A DNA stretch of 64,000 nucleotides from Sporosarcina beigongshangi. GTDB taxonomy: Bacteria > Actinomycetota > Actinomycetes > Actinomycetales > Micrococcaceae. The notes beneath the pieces were generated by a model. The model saw nothing but the letters and a program-made list of their open reading frames with translations. It was not told the origin of the DNA and ran no database searches. Shown here piece by piece: positions 9,501 to 18,616 of this stretch. Position 1 is the stretch's first letter. Each line of letters begins with the position of its first letter. The stretch lies in NCBI RefSeq assembly GCF_016820535.1, contig NZ_JADHDY010000002.1, positions 1-64,000 on the forward strand, in the 5' to 3' direction. The position numbers and the translations under genes are program-made.

Positions 9501-12500
9501 ATGAAATCCACACAAAAGGCGCAGCGCTTCCGGCGCGGCCAGACAGCTTTTGCGGCGGGGGTGCTTGCCACCGGCTTGCTCACCTCCATGGTAGGGCCGG
9601 CCTTCGCCGAAGATGCGGCACCCCTGGAAGCCTCCGGCAGCTACACGGAACAGGTCCTGGCCAGGCCGGGCGACAAGGCCACCGACCCGGTGCAGAACTG
9701 GTACCGCATCCCGGCGCTGGTAGACCTGGGCGGCGGCGTGATCCTGGCGTCGTACGACGGCCGGCCCGACGGCGGCGACTCCCCGTCACCCAACTCGATC
9801 ATCCAGCGCCGCAGCACGGACGGCGGCAAGACCTGGGGTGCGCCCACGTTCATTGCGCGCGGGCAGGTCGCCTCGAAGACCGGCCTGCAGTACGGCTTCA
9901 GCGATCCCAGTTACATTTACGACGCCGAGACGGACACGGTCTTCAACTTCCACGTCTACTCGAAGAACCAGGGCTTCTGGGGCAGTGTCATCGGAACTGA
10001 CGATTCCAACCGCGACGTCACGGGCACGGAGGTCTCGGTGTCCACCGACCGTGGCCTGACCTGGTCCACCGACCCCGGCAACCAGCCCACGCTTCCCGCA
10101 CCGGACAGCTACCCGGCGGGTTCAAAGTATGCGGCATTTGACGGCCCCCTGGTCACCGACGTGGTCAAGCCTGCCGGTGAAACCGTGGGTGGTGTCGCCA
10201 ACGTTGGCGGCGTCGTGGGCATGTTCGCCTCCTCCGGCGAGGGGATCGCGCTCAAGTATGGCGAGCACAAGGGCCGCCTGGTCCAGCAGTTCGCCGGACG
10301 GGTGCGGAACAACGCCGGTGCGGAAGTCATCCAGGCCTACAGCGTCTACTCCGACGACCATGGCAAGACGTGGACCAAGGGCGGCAACGTCGGGGACCGC
10401 ATGGATGAGAACAAGGTCGTGGAGCTCTCCAACGGAGACCTTATGCTCAACTCGCGCGACAACGCGGGCGGCAAGGGCCGCAAGGTCACCATCTCCAAGG
10501 ACGGCGGCCAGAGCTGGGGCCCGGTGAGCTACAACGCCACCTTGAAGGACCCCACCAACAACGCCTCCATCGCCCGCGTTTACCCCAACGCACCCCAGGG
10601 CTCCGCAGAGGCCAAGGTCTTGATGTTCTCCAACGCCAACAGCACCACGGCGCGCGAGAACGGCACCATCCGCTACTCCTGCGACGACGGCAGCACCTGG
10701 AGCGCCGGCAAGCAGTTCAAGAACGGCTACATGGCCTACTCCACCGTCACCGCGCTCAGCGACGGCAACTTCGGCGTCCTCTATGAGGCCGACAGCAACG
10801 CCATCACCTTTGGAAAGTTCGACGCCGCATGGCTGGGTGTGGATTGCATCGGCACCATGAACGCTGCACTCACCGCCGCGAACGCCACGGGGGCCAACGG
10901 CGCAACCGTTGATGCCGAATTGACGGTGACCAACAACGGCACCGAGGCGCTCTCCGGCGCCACCGCCTCCTTCACGGCGAAGGCAGGCTGGGACCTGGGC
11001 TCCGCCGTCGTGCCTGACATTGCGGCAGGCGCCACGGCAACCGTCAAGGTCCCCCTGACCATTCCCTCCTACGCGAAGGCCGGCAGCGCAACGCTCACAG
11101 CGTCGCTGTCCCGTGGCAGCCAGTCCGTCACGGCCAACGTGCCCGTCACGATCACCGGCGGCGCCACCGAGAACGTGGCAGGCCTGGCGGTCAAGGGTTC
11201 GGCCACCGACCTGGCACGCGACCTGGCAGCCAACCCCTACGCAGCGGGCGAGGCCGTTCCGTACCAGTTCCGGGTGGACAGCCTGAGCAACGTGACGGCC
11301 GCGGCGGTCCCGGTCTCCGGCAACTTCAAGCCGTTCACCCCGGCCGACGGCGGTGGCAACTGCCGCTACCTGGCACTGAACGCCGGCTCCGGCTACACCT
11401 GCTCCACCCCCAAGCACTTCGTCACCGCGGACGAACTGGCTGACGGCTTCTTCGTGCCGGCCACCGAGTGGGAAGCCACGGCAACGGGGGCAGCCACGCA
11501 GAAGTACTCCATTACGGGGGCCGAAGTGGACCTGCTGGCCCGCAAGCCCTCCCTGTCCGCAACCCACACGGGCGGCGCGCTGGTGGATGCTGATGGCAGC
11601 GGCTTCGCCACGCCCGGCGACACCATCGCCTACACCTCCGTCATCACCAACAACGGCAACGTCCGCCTCACGGATGTCACGGTGGCCGGGCAGGAACCGT
11701 TCATGCTGGCCGTGGGTGAGAGCAAGACCCTTGCATCCGTCCACACCGTGACCACGGCCGACGTGACTGCCAACCGGGTCGTTGACGGCCTGATCGCAAC
11801 GGCGAAGAACGGTCTCAAGGGCACCGCTGTCTCCATCTCGGCGGTACCCGTTGCGGCCTGCTCCGACGCGCTCTGCGGCCAGGAACCTCCCATGGACAAC
11901 CTGATTCCGCAGGACCAGCTGGGCATCGTGGAAGTCTCCTCTGAGGAACTGACCGGCGAGTCCGCCCCGAGCGGTCCGGCAGTTGCCCTGCTGGACGGTG
12001 ACACCAACTCTTTCTGGCACACCCAGTGGAGCGGAACTGCTGCGGGCTACCCCCACTTTGTCGTGTTCGACCTCGGAAAGAGCTACAACGTCACCGGCTT
12101 TGAATACACGCAGCGCCAGGGCGGTGCCAGTGTCAACGGCCAATTCAAGGACTACGAGATCTACGTCTCGAACGACCCGAAGTCCTTTGGCGAGAAGGTC
12201 GCTGGCGGTTCTTTTACCACCAGCAAGGACGCCCAGCGGATCACCATCCCCGGCAACAAGACCGGGCAGTACGTGAAGCTGGTGGGCCTGAACGCCACCA
12301 ACGGACTGGCCTTCGGCGGAGGTGCCGAGGTCAACATCGGCGGCCTGCCCGTTGATGCCAACGCACCGACCGTTTCCGCAACACCCGGCACCGTTGAGGC
12401 TGGCCAGGACATCACGGCGACAGTGGCGAAGTTCCCGGCCAACGCGGCCGTGGAAATTGCCCTGGGCGACACCGTTCTGGGCACGGCCACCACCGATGCC

Positions 12501-13634
12501 AACGGCGCTGCCAGCAAGGCCCTCACGGTTCCTGCCGGCACCGCCGTTGGCAGCCACACCCTCACGGCCGCCGCCGGCCAGACCACGGCCACGGCCGTGC
12601 TGAAGGTCAGCGCGCCCGCGCCCGTGCTCAGGGCCACCATCAAGGGAGCACGCGCGGACTCCGGCCGCGACCTCGCAGCCACCCCGTATGCGGCGGGCGA
12701 GGCGTTGCCGTACAACTTCGAGGTCAAGAACGACTCCGGTGTCACGGTCCTCATTTACCCCACGGCAGGCGATTTCACCGGCTTCAACATCACCGGCACG
12801 CCCAACTGCCGCTACAAGGCTCTTGCCGCCGGTGCCGGGTACACCTGCACCACTGCCAAGCATGTCGTCACCGACGCGGACGTCGCCAACGGCTTCTTCC
12901 ACCCCGTCACCGAGTGGGCCCTTGAGGCAGCCGGTTCCAAGAGCGTGGACTACACGATCGACGGCGGCGAAGTTGACGTGCTGGTCCGCAACCCGCAGCT
13001 GTCGGCCACCGCGGGCACCGTGTGGAACGATGTTGACGGCAGCGGCCTGGCCAACGCCGGCGACACCGTGACCACCACTGTCACCGCCGTGAACTCCGGC
13101 AACGTGACCCTGACCGGTGTTGCGGGCCTGGGCGGCGAAGCAGCCACCTTGGCTGTTGGCGAGTCGGCTTCGTTCACGCAGACCCGTGAGCTGACGACGG
13201 CGGAGATTGCCGCCGGTGCCGTTGCGGAAGGTTCCGTGGCACTCACCGCCGCCAACGGCGCAAAGGACGCCTCCGCCGTCGCGCCGGTTGCCGCCATTGC
13301 CCTCCCCGTGACGTCCGAGGCCCCAAGCCTTGAACCGACGGTGGAGCGCGCGAACCTGAAGGGCCAGTCCCCTGTGGACCTTGGCCTGCAGGACGGCAAG
13401 TACAGCGCGGGCGACATGGTTACGGTGAAGAATCTGCCCGCGAACGAGTGGGCGTACGTCCATCTGAACCAGCATGGCGAGCGGATCGGCTGGTTCCTGG
13501 CGAATGATGAAGGCGCCATCACCTTCGAGGTTCCGGAAGGGACCAAGAACGGCAAGGACACCCTCGTGGTCTCCGGCCAGGACGGGGCGTTCCTCTCCTT
13601 CGCCACCTTCCACGTCACCCCCGCCTCCCGCTGA
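9501..13634 (+). CDS. Large secreted sialidase (GH33) with F5/8C carbohydrate-binding domain, 1377 residues
   Basis: The ATG at 9501 is chosen over an upstream in-frame start because it follows AAAGGA and begins MKSTQKAQRFRRGQ, a signal peptide like that of the preceding sialidase. Domain order: GH33 propeller (about 45-455, with WYRIPAL and Asp-boxes STDGGKTW, SDDHGKTW, SKDGGQSW); NEW3-like Ig domain (about 455-555); repeat module copy 1 (about 556-790); F5/8 type C/CBM32-like discoidin domain (about 801-948, LLDGDTNSFWHTQWSG and FDLGKSYNVTGFEY); Ig-like repeat (about 950-1037); repeat module copy 2 (about 1038-1268); C-terminal domain (about 1276-1377). It cleaves sialic acid outside the cell, with extra glycan-binding modules. 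Leader and catalytic domain similarity to the gene upstream points to tandem duplication and later module insertion. Confidence 0.93.
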   Translation: MKSTQKAQRFRRGQTAFAAGVLATGLLTSMVGPAFAEDAAPLEASGSYTEQVLARPGDKATDPVQNWYRIPALVDLGGGVILASYDGRPDGGDSPSPNSIIQRRSTDGGKTWGAPTFIARGQVASKTGLQYGFSDPSYIYDAETDTVFNFHVYSKNQGFWGSVIGTDDSNRDVTGTEVSVSTDRGLTWSTDPGNQPTLPAPDSYPAGSKYAAFDGPLVTDVVKPAGETVGGVANVGGVVGMFASSGEGIALKYGEHKGRLVQQFAGRVRNNAGAEVIQAYSVYSDDHGKTWTKGGNVGDRMDENKVVELSNGDLMLNSRDNAGGKGRKVTISKDGGQSWGPVSYNATLKDPTNNASIARVYPNAPQGSAEAKVLMFSNANSTTARENGTIRYSCDDGSTWSAGKQFKNGYMAYSTVTALSDGNFGVLYEADSNAITFGKFDAAWLGVDCIGTMNAALTAANATGANGATVDAELTVTNNGTEALSGATASFTAKAGWDLGSAVVPDIAAGATATVKVPLTIPSYAKAGSATLTASLSRGSQSVTANVPVTITGGATENVAGLAVKGSATDLARDLAANPYAAGEAVPYQFRVDSLSNVTAAAVPVSGNFKPFTPADGGGNCRYLALNAGSGYTCSTPKHFVTADELADGFFVPATEWEATATGAATQKYSITGAEVDLLARKPSLSATHTGGALVDADGSGFATPGDTIAYTSVITNNGNVRLTDVTVAGQEPFMLAVGESKTLASVHTVTTADVTANRVVDGLIATAKNGLKGTAVSISAVPVAACSDALCGQEPPMDNLIPQDQLGIVEVSSEELTGESAPSGPAVALLDGDTNSFWHTQWSGTAAGYPHFVVFDLGKSYNVTGFEYTQRQGGASVNGQFKDYEIYVSNDPKSFGEKVAGGSFTTSKDAQRITIPGNKTGQYVKLVGLNATNGLAFGGGAEVNIGGLPVDANAPTVSATPGTVEAGQDITATVAKFPANAAVEIALGDTVLGTATTDANGAASKALTVPAGTAVGSHTLTAAAGQTTATAVLKVSAPAPVLRATIKGARADSGRDLAATPYAAGEALPYNFEVKNDSGVTVLIYPTAGDFTGFNITGTPNCRYKALAAGAGYTCTTAKHVVTDADVANGFFHPVTEWALEAAGSKSVDYTIDGGEVDVLVRNPQLSATAGTVWNDVDGSGLANAGDTVTTTVTAVNSGNVTLTGVAGLGGEAATLAVGESASFTQTRELTTAEIAAGAVAEGSVALTAANGAKDASAVAPVAAIALPVTSEAPSLEPTVERANLKGQSPVDLGLQDGKYSAGDMVTVKNLPANEWAYVHLNQHGERIGWFLANDEGAITFEVPEGTKNGKDTLVVSGQDGAFLSFATFHVTPASR

Positions 13635-13684
13635 GTAGTGGGGTGACAACGTCCGGCTCCCGTTGAGGAGCGGGACAGCAACGC

Positions 13685-13721
13685 CTCGGGCCCCTGCCAG
13701 CAGCACCGGCAGGGGCCCGAG
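13685..13721. terminator. Terminator after sialidase 2
   Basis: A perfect 14-bp GC-rich stem (CTCGGGCCCCTGCC, 13685-13698, paired with 13708-13721) with a 9-base loop lies 51 bases after the stop and 23 bases before the next gene. The loop is AGCAGCACC. No T-run follows. Confidence 0.7.
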
Positions 13722-13743
13722 CCCATCCCGATAGGATTTCCCC

Positions 13744-14721
13744 ATGGCTTCAGTAGCAGCACAGTTCACCGGAATGTTCTCCATCCAGCCCGAGAAGGGC
13801 GGCGCGCAGCGCTTTCACCGCCTGGACCGGGCCGGCTACCTGCCGCCCTGGACGGACGGCCTGGCCAACCGGGCGGCGATGGCAGCCGGAGTCCGGGCCG
13901 CTTGGCGAACCACCGGCGGGACGATTACGCTGGCCGGGCACGGCGCCGTCGACTGTGCACCCTATGACGTTCTCGTTGACGGCCGGCTCGCCCACCGCCT
14001 GCCGGCCGTTGGCAGCCACCGGCATGAGGTGAAGCTGGGCAGGCTGGAACCCAATACGCTGGTGGAGCTCTGGTTGCCGCACTTTGGCGATTTCACCCTG
14101 CAGGAGGCCGTGCTCGACGGCGAAAACGCCACCGCAGCCTTGGGGTCGGGACGGCGTTGGATCACCTACGGCAGCTCCATCACCCACTGCCAGCAGGCCG
14201 CCGGCCCCACCCAAACGTGGCCGGCGCTCGTGGCCGCCCGCAATGGCTGGCACCTGTCCAACATGGGGTTCGCCGGGGAATGCCAGCTGGACCCGGCCGT
14301 TGCGGACACGATCTCCCGGATGCCTGCGGACCTTATTTCCCTGTGCGTGGGGATCAACAGCTACAACGCGTCGGTTTTTTCTGAACGCAGCTACGGCCCC
14401 GCACTTCAGGGCTTCCTTCAGGCAGTGCGTGCGGCACACCCGGCCGTGCCGATGGTGGTCATCACGCCCGTGCTCTCGCTGCCGCGGGAGGACAAGGCCA
14501 ACGAGGTCGGCTGGACGCTGGCCGATTACCGCCGGGCCACCGCACACGTGGTTGCCGGCCTTCAGGCAGCCGGCGACACCCTGCTGCACGTTATTGACGG
14601 GGCGTCGGTGCTGACCGAACAAGAAGCTTTCGACCGGCTGCCGGACACCCTGCACCCGGACACTGAGGGTTACGGGTTGATGGCCGACCGCCTGGCACCG
14701 CAGCTCGCCTCCTTCCTCTGA
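13744..14721 (+). CDS. SGNH/GDSL-family esterase beside the sialidases
   Basis: A 325-residue protein whose first about 130 residues look like the N-terminal beta domain of two-domain SGNH esterases. The hydrolase domain starts at YGSSITHC (block I Ser), continues with NMGFAGECQLD (block II Gly) and VGINSYN (block III Asn), and ends with DTLHPDTEGYGLMAD (block V Asp-His). No signal peptide is seen; the start is MASVAAQFTGMF. Its place directly downstream of two sialidases suggests it removes O-acetyl groups from sialic acid or other glycans, but that is inference from neighbourhood. The family is broad (acetylxylan, rhamnogalacturonan and sialate esterases). Confidence 0.85.
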   Translation: MASVAAQFTGMFSIQPEKGGAQRFHRLDRAGYLPPWTDGLANRAAMAAGVRAAWRTTGGTITLAGHGAVDCAPYDVLVDGRLAHRLPAVGSHRHEVKLGRLEPNTLVELWLPHFGDFTLQEAVLDGENATAALGSGRRWITYGSSITHCQQAAGPTQTWPALVAARNGWHLSNMGFAGECQLDPAVADTISRMPADLISLCVGINSYNASVFSERSYGPALQGFLQAVRAAHPAVPMVVITPVLSLPREDKANEVGWTLADYRRATAHVVAGLQAAGDTLLHVIDGASVLTEQEAFDRLPDTLHPDTEGYGLMADRLAPQLASFL

Positions 14722-14723
14722 CG

Positions 14724-14879
14724 GACGCCGCATCACGTAATCGCCGGGTTTCCCGGACGCCGCATCACATAATCGCCGGGTTTCCCCGACGCCGCATCAC
14801 ATCGCCCAGGGAGGAAGCGAACGCTGCACCGGATGGTGATGCAGCGTTCGCAAAAACACGGCTTTATGTGATGCCGCGT
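14724..14879. repeat. 32-base tandem repeats with distal inverted copy and hairpin
   Basis: A 32-base unit opening GACGCCGCATCAC repeats at 14724, 14756 and (first 15 bases only) 14788. An inverted copy of its core, TTATGTGATGCCGCG, lies at 14864-14878. Between them is a perfect 12-bp hairpin, GCGAACGCTGCA (14817-14828) with TGCAGCGTTCGC (14840-14851). The block fills the gap between two converging genes. It may act as a transcription barrier or be a mobile palindromic element. Confidence 0.75.
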
Positions 14880-14885
14880 TGGGAT

Positions 14886-15803
14886 TCAGACGCCGGTGAG
14901 GGACGCCACGGCCCCGGCCAGGCGTCCGCGCAGCACGGCGGCCTCGGCTGCAAAACCGCGCTGTGCCGCCACGTAGTCGGCCTTCCCGGCGGCCGTCTCG
15001 ATCGCAATCGGCGGATATCCCCACGCCGCCAGGTCGTACGGGGAGGCCTGCATGTCCATGGCCCGGACCCGCCACGACAGCTCAAAACAGTCCATGACCA
15101 GCTCACTGGGAAGCGCCGGCGATAGCTTGTATGCCCACTTGTAGAGGTCCATGTTCGCGTGCAGGCAGCCGGGCTGTTCCATGTCGCGCTGGTTCTCCCG
15201 CGTGGGCCTCAGCTCGTTGCGCCCCGACGCCTGCGGCGTGTAAAAGCGGTACGCGTCAAAGTGCGTGCAGCGGATCCGGTTCTCCTCCACCACCCGGTCC
15301 GTGTCCGCCGACCCCAGCCGCAGCTCGAGGTACTCGTGCCGCACCTCGTTGGCGTCCTGCTGGTAGACCATGGCCCATTCGTGCAGCCCGAAGCAGCCGA
15401 AATTGGCCGGCCGGGCCGCGGTGCGGCCCAGGATGATGGCGGCAAAATCCACCGCAGCCTTGCGCTCGGTCAGGAACTTTTCCCTGTCAATCACGACGGC
15501 GGAACCCTGGCGGGGCGCCCCGCTCACCTCGCGTTCGCCGTCGGATGCTTCCCGGTAAAACTTCCAGCCCAGGCGCTCGGCCGCGGCGGGGCCGGTCAAA
15601 ACCACCCCGGCTCCCGGGTGCCAGCGGGAGAGCTGGCCGGGCTTTTGCGTGTAGTAGGTGAAGAGGAAGTCCTCGACGGGGTGTTTCTGGTTGGCGGAGC
15701 GGCGGGCCAGGTAGGGGGCGGCATAGCGTTCAACCCTGGCTTGGTGCGCGGCGGACTGTGCTTGCCACGCATCTTGTGCCGCGGATTGGAGTGCGGGGAT
15801 CAT
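14886..15803 (-). CDS. Conserved actinobacterial hypothetical protein, 305 residues
   Basis: A soluble 305-residue protein starting MIPALQSAAQDAWQAQSAAH. Notable conserved-looking stretches are EDFLFTYYTQKPGQLSRWHPG near residue 44, NFGCFGLHEWAMVYQ near 133, HFDAYRFYTPQA near 179 and LHANMDLYKWAYKLSP near 212. No signal peptide, helix-hairpin-helix motif or nucleotide-binding motif is visible. I recall close relatives carrying a 3-methyladenine DNA glycosylase label in actinobacterial annotations, but I see nothing in the sequence that proves it. It lies on the strand opposite the esterase, behind the repeat block. Confidence 0.7.
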   Translation of the reverse strand: MIPALQSAAQDAWQAQSAAHQARVERYAAPYLARRSANQKHPVEDFLFTYYTQKPGQLSRWHPGAGVVLTGPAAAERLGWKFYREASDGEREVSGAPRQGSAVVIDREKFLTERKAAVDFAAIILGRTAARPANFGCFGLHEWAMVYQQDANEVRHEYLELRLGSADTDRVVEENRIRCTHFDAYRFYTPQASGRNELRPTRENQRDMEQPGCLHANMDLYKWAYKLSPALPSELVMDCFELSWRVRAMDMQASPYDLAAWGYPPIAIETAAGKADYVAAQRGFAAEAAVLRGRLAGAVASLTGV

Positions 15804-15811
15804 GCCTTCAA

Positions 15812-16264
15812 TTATCTGTCATCGGCGTGGGTGGCGGCGTCGATGAGGGCCATCATGCGCCGGTGCAGTTCCATGGCGCCTTCGCGGTCCAGGCCGAGCC
15901 GCGCCATCATGGTGCCCGGGACGGCGAGTGCCTTCTCGCGCAGGGCGGCGCCGGCGGGTGTGAGGTCCACGGCGAGGGCGCGCTCGTCGGCGCTGTCCCG
16001 GGTGCGGGTGATGTAGCCGAGGGCTTCCAGGCGTTTGAGCAGGGGGGAGAGCGTGGCGGATTCAAGCAGCAGGGCGCCGCCGATGTCCTTCACGCGGCGC
16101 GGGGCCTCCTCCCACAGGGCCAGCATGACCAGGTACTGCGGGTGCGTCAGCTGCAGTTCCTTCAACACCGGCTTGTAGGCGGCGATGACGCTGCGCGAGG
16201 CGACGCTCAGGCCAAAGCAGAGCTGGCGTTCCAGCAGGAGGTCGTTCTCTGCAGTGTCCACCAT
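15812..16264 (-). CDS. MarR-family regulator of the OhrR type
   Basis: About 150 residues. The ATG at 16264 follows AAGGAAAGG and is preferred over a GTG one codon earlier. The opening LLLERQLCFGLSVASRSV has the N-terminal Cys position typical of OhrR peroxide sensors. The winged helix follows (LTHPQYLVMLALWEEAPRRV, then LLLESATLSPLLKRLEALGY and the wing TRDSADERALAVDLT). OhrR proteins repress organic-peroxide defence genes until the Cys is oxidised. No ohr gene is next to it; the divergent gene encodes a small unknown protein. A 14-bp palindrome sits 18 bases upstream of the start. Confidence 0.85.
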   Translation of the reverse strand: MVDTAENDLLLERQLCFGLSVASRSVIAAYKPVLKELQLTHPQYLVMLALWEEAPRRVKDIGGALLLESATLSPLLKRLEALGYITRTRDSADERALAVDLTPAGAALREKALAVPGTMMARLGLDREGAMELHRRMMALIDAATHADDR

Positions 16265-16282
16265 CACCCTTTCCTTGATTTG

Positions 16283-16296
16283 GTTAGTGCACTAAC
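16283..16296. promoter_or_regulatory. Probable MarR/OhrR operator
   Basis: GTTAGTGCACTAAC is a perfect 14-bp palindrome in the 106-base gap between the divergent OhrR-type gene and the small gene at 16371. It is followed by TACTAT on the plus strand, which could serve as a -10 box. The position fits autorepression and control of the divergent gene. Confidence 0.6.
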
Positions 16297-16370
16297 TAAC
16301 AGGGTACTATGGATGTCAAAGCCATGATCACCCGGGTGGTTTCCACCCCCGCCCCACAAGGACTGCCACC

Positions 16371-16595
16371 ATGCCGAAGATGAATCCAGCCCAGCGGCTC
16401 ATGCGTCTCACCGGGCGGCTGCGCTACATTCTGGGCCCCGCGAGCAGCAGCCCGCTGGACCACGAAATGACCCCCGAGAACAAGGCGCTCCTTGCCGCCC
16501 AGCAGGCGGCCACGGGGCAGTTTGTCACCGTGACCCGGGCCGACGGCAGCACCTACCTGGTACCCGCGGACCCCAACGACCAGTCGCTGCGATAG
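16371..16595 (+). CDS. Small hypothetical protein (74 residues)
   Basis: Starts at ATG after AAGGACTGCCACC and encodes MPKMNPAQRLMRLTGRLRYI and onward. The chain is basic at the N-terminus, then has GPASSSPLDHEMTPENKALL and a C-terminal TVTRADGSTYLVPADP. There is no membrane helix or known domain. It is divergent from the OhrR-type regulator and may be controlled through the shared palindrome. Codon use is normal for the region, which supports a real gene. Confidence 0.6.
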   Translation: MPKMNPAQRLMRLTGRLRYILGPASSSPLDHEMTPENKALLAAQQAATGQFVTVTRADGSTYLVPADPNDQSLR

Positions 16596-16702
16596 CCGGC
16601 CAACCCCCGTCCCGAGGCCGGGATTCCCGTGCCTTTGCCTGCTTTCAGGCGTAAACTGGAAGTGTCTGGCACACATGGTTCTCCGGTGGAGAGGGGGTGT
16701 TG

Positions 16703-16927
16703 ATGATGACGAGCGGTGAAAAGTTCGTGGCCAAAATGATGCATGTCACCGAGAAGTTCCAGAAGGTTTTCGGACCTGCCGACCAAGGCGACATGGATTC
16801 CCCCGTGGTGCATCGCCATGATGAATTTGAAGACAGCAGCGATGAGCAGTTGTCGCACTTTGAAGAGCACACAGATTCAGCAGGCCACCATTACGCAGTC
16901 CGCAAGGATGAACAACCGGCCGGCTAG
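16703..16927 (+). CDS. Small acidic hypothetical protein (74 residues)
   Basis: The ATG at 16703 is placed 5 bases after a strong GAGGGGG Shine-Dalgarno; GTG 16697 and ATG 16706 are alternatives. The protein is rich in Asp, Glu and His (for example HRHDEFEDSSDEQLSHFEEH) and has no cysteines, membrane helix or known domain. A strong terminator follows its stop by 4 bases. I do not recognise it; the ribosome site and terminator are the best evidence that it is expressed. Confidence 0.55.
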   Translation: MMTSGEKFVAKMMHVTEKFQKVFGPADQGDMDSPVVHRHDEFEDSSDEQLSHFEEHTDSAGHHYAVRKDEQPAG

Positions 16928-16931
16928 CAGA

Positions 16932-16971
16932 CCAAAAACTGACCTGCAGAATTCTGCAGGTCAGTTTTTGG
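16932..16971. terminator. Bidirectional terminator between the small gene and lysC
   Basis: A perfect 18-bp stem (16932-16949 with 16954-16971) has loop AATT. The arm begins CCAAAAACTGACC and ends in a run of T, so either strand gives a stem followed by U-rich RNA. It serves the converging genes at 16927 and 17009. Confidence 0.92.
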
Positions 16972-17008
16972 TGTGCCCAGGCATTTGGGCCATTCGCGGA
17001 GTCGGGGA

Positions 17009-18295
17009 TCAGCGCCCGGTGCCGCCGTAGACGGTTGCCTCGGTATCGCCGTCGAGCCCGAACACCTGGTGGACCGCACGCACGGCCGTGTCCAGCAGGT
17101 CGGCACGGGTGACCACGGAGATGCGGATCTCGGAGGTGGAGATCAGGTCGATGTTCACGCCGGCGTCGGACAGGGCCTTGAAGAAGTTGTACGAGACGCC
17201 CGGGTTGGAGCGCATGCCGGCGCCGATCAGCGAGAGCTTGCCGATCTTGTCGTCGTAGATCAGGTCCTCGAAGCCGACCTCGTCCTGGTGCGCGCGCAGG
17301 GCGGCCAGCGCCTCCTCACCCTCGACCATGGGCAGGGTGAAGGAGATGTCGGTCTTCCCGGAACCGTGCGTGGAAATGTTCTGCACGATCATGTCGATGT
17401 TGGTGTGTGCACCGGCGATGATGCCGAAGATCAGCGCAGCCTTGCCGGGGATGTCCGGCACGCCAACAACGGTAACTTTGCCTTCTGACCGGTCGTGGGC
17501 AACGCCGGAGATGATTGGCTGCTCCAAGGCAACTCCCTCTGAGATTTTGATTTTGTCATCGGGGCTGGGCAGGACCCAGGTTCCCTCGTGGTCGCTGAAT
17601 GATGACCGCACATGGATGGGCAGGCCAAAGCGTCGTGCATATTCCACGCAGCGCAGGTGCAGGATCTTGGCGCCGGAGGCGGCCATTTCCAGCATTTCCT
17701 CGCTGGAGATCTTGTCAATCTTCTGGGCGCTGGGGACCACGCGCGGGTCCGCCGTGTATACGCCGTCAACGTCGGTGTAAATTTCGCACACGTCGGCGTC
17801 CAGCGCTGCGGCCAGGGCGACGGCGGTGGTGTCGGAGCCGCCGCGGCCCATGGTGGTGATCTCATGGGTTGTGCGGCTCATGCCCTGGAAACCGGCAACG
17901 ATGGCCACCTTGCCCTTGTCCAGGGCGGTGCGGACCCGGTGCGGGTCAACATCGATGATGCGGGCCTTGCCGTGGATGCCGTCGGTGATCATGCCGGCCT
18001 GGCTTCCGGTGAACGACTGCGCCACCCCGCCCTGGGAGCTGATCGCCATGGCCAGCAGCGCCATGGAGATGCGCTCTCCGGCGGTCATGAGCATGTCCAG
18101 CTCGCGCGCCGGGGGGTGTTCGGAAACCTGGGCTGCAAGGTCCAGCAGCTCGTCGGTGGTGTCGCCCATGGCCGAAACCACCACCACCACCTCGTGGCCC
18201 GCGGACTGGGTGCTGACAACGCGCTTGGCCACACGCAGAATGCCCGCGGCGTCGGACACGGAGGAACCGCCGTACTTTTGAACAATCAGGCTCAT
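17009..18295 (-). CDS. lysC: Aspartate kinase
   Basis: A 428-residue aspartokinase of the feedback-regulated actinobacterial kind. It phosphorylates aspartate as the first step to lysine, threonine, methionine and diaminopimelate. The kinase domain opens [16 protein letters not shown] with the KYGGSS catalytic/ATP motif, followed by [20 protein letters not shown] and [16 protein letters not shown]. Two ACT domains follow from about residue 265 ([20 protein letters not shown], then [19 protein letters not shown]) and would bind lysine and threonine. Related species often have an internal start for a beta subunit, which I cannot confirm here. asd is not adjacent in this window. Confidence 0.95.
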   Translation of the reverse strand: MSLIVQKYGGSSVSDAAGILRVAKRVVSTQSAGHEVVVVVSAMGDTTDELLDLAAQVSEHPPARELDMLMTAGERISMALLAMAISSQGGVAQSFTGSQAGMITDGIHGKARIIDVDPHRVRTALDKGKVAIVAGFQGMSRTTHEITTMGRGGSDTTAVALAAALDADVCEIYTDVDGVYTADPRVVPSAQKIDKISSEEMLEMAASGAKILHLRCVEYARRFGLPIHVRSSFSDHEGTWVLPSPDDKIKISEGVALEQPIISGVAHDRSEGKVTVVGVPDIPGKAALIFGIIAGAHTNIDMIVQNISTHGSGKTDISFTLPMVEGEEALAALRAHQDEVGFEDLIYDDKIGKLSLIGAGMRSNPGVSYNFFKALSDAGVNIDLISTSEIRISVVTRADLLDTAVRAVHQVFGLDGDTEATVYGGTGR

Positions 18296-18488
18296 GGGTG
18301 CACACTCATTGGCTTACCTAACGCAACGCTCGGGGAAGGAAATTTGCTGCCGCTCACGCCGGGCCGCGCCGCACGCAGGGCCGTAGCGGCATCATCAGCG
18401 CGGAAGGCAGTCGCCCCCAGTTTAGCCCGGGGCCTGCAGAACAAGGAATTGAAGTGTCCACATGCTGGTCCATGACGCCGCGACGTTA

Positions 18489-18529
18489 TTCGGATAACGC
18501 TTCCAATACTTTCGGGTAACACTTTCAAT
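18489..18529 (+). promoter_or_regulatory. Two 19-base direct repeats upstream of the ABC exporter genes
   Basis: TTCGGATAACGCTTCCAAT (18489-18507) and TTCGGGTAACACTTTCAAT (18511-18529) match at 15 of 19 positions with a 22-base period, two helical turns. They lie about 90 bases before the ABC ATPase start, in the lysC-ABC gap. This spacing suits a protein dimer or tandem binding. Confidence 0.45.
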
Positions 18530-18616
18530 GTCCGACGGCGGGATGATGCATTGGGTGCCCCCGCCCACTTAGGCTGGGCTCACGGAAGGCGATTGCGCCG
18601 CCACAGGGAGGTAACG

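Noticed and set aside
10122-13784. A 1220-residue minus-strand frame opposite the second sialidase
   Set aside because: It is a high-GC antisense shadow; composition is repetitive Gly/Arg/Val and no domain is seen, while the plus strand has clear GH33 and F5/8C domains.
14724-14803. CRISPR array with 32-base repeats
   Set aside because: Repeats are directly adjacent without spacers, only 2.5 units, and no cas genes are in the window.
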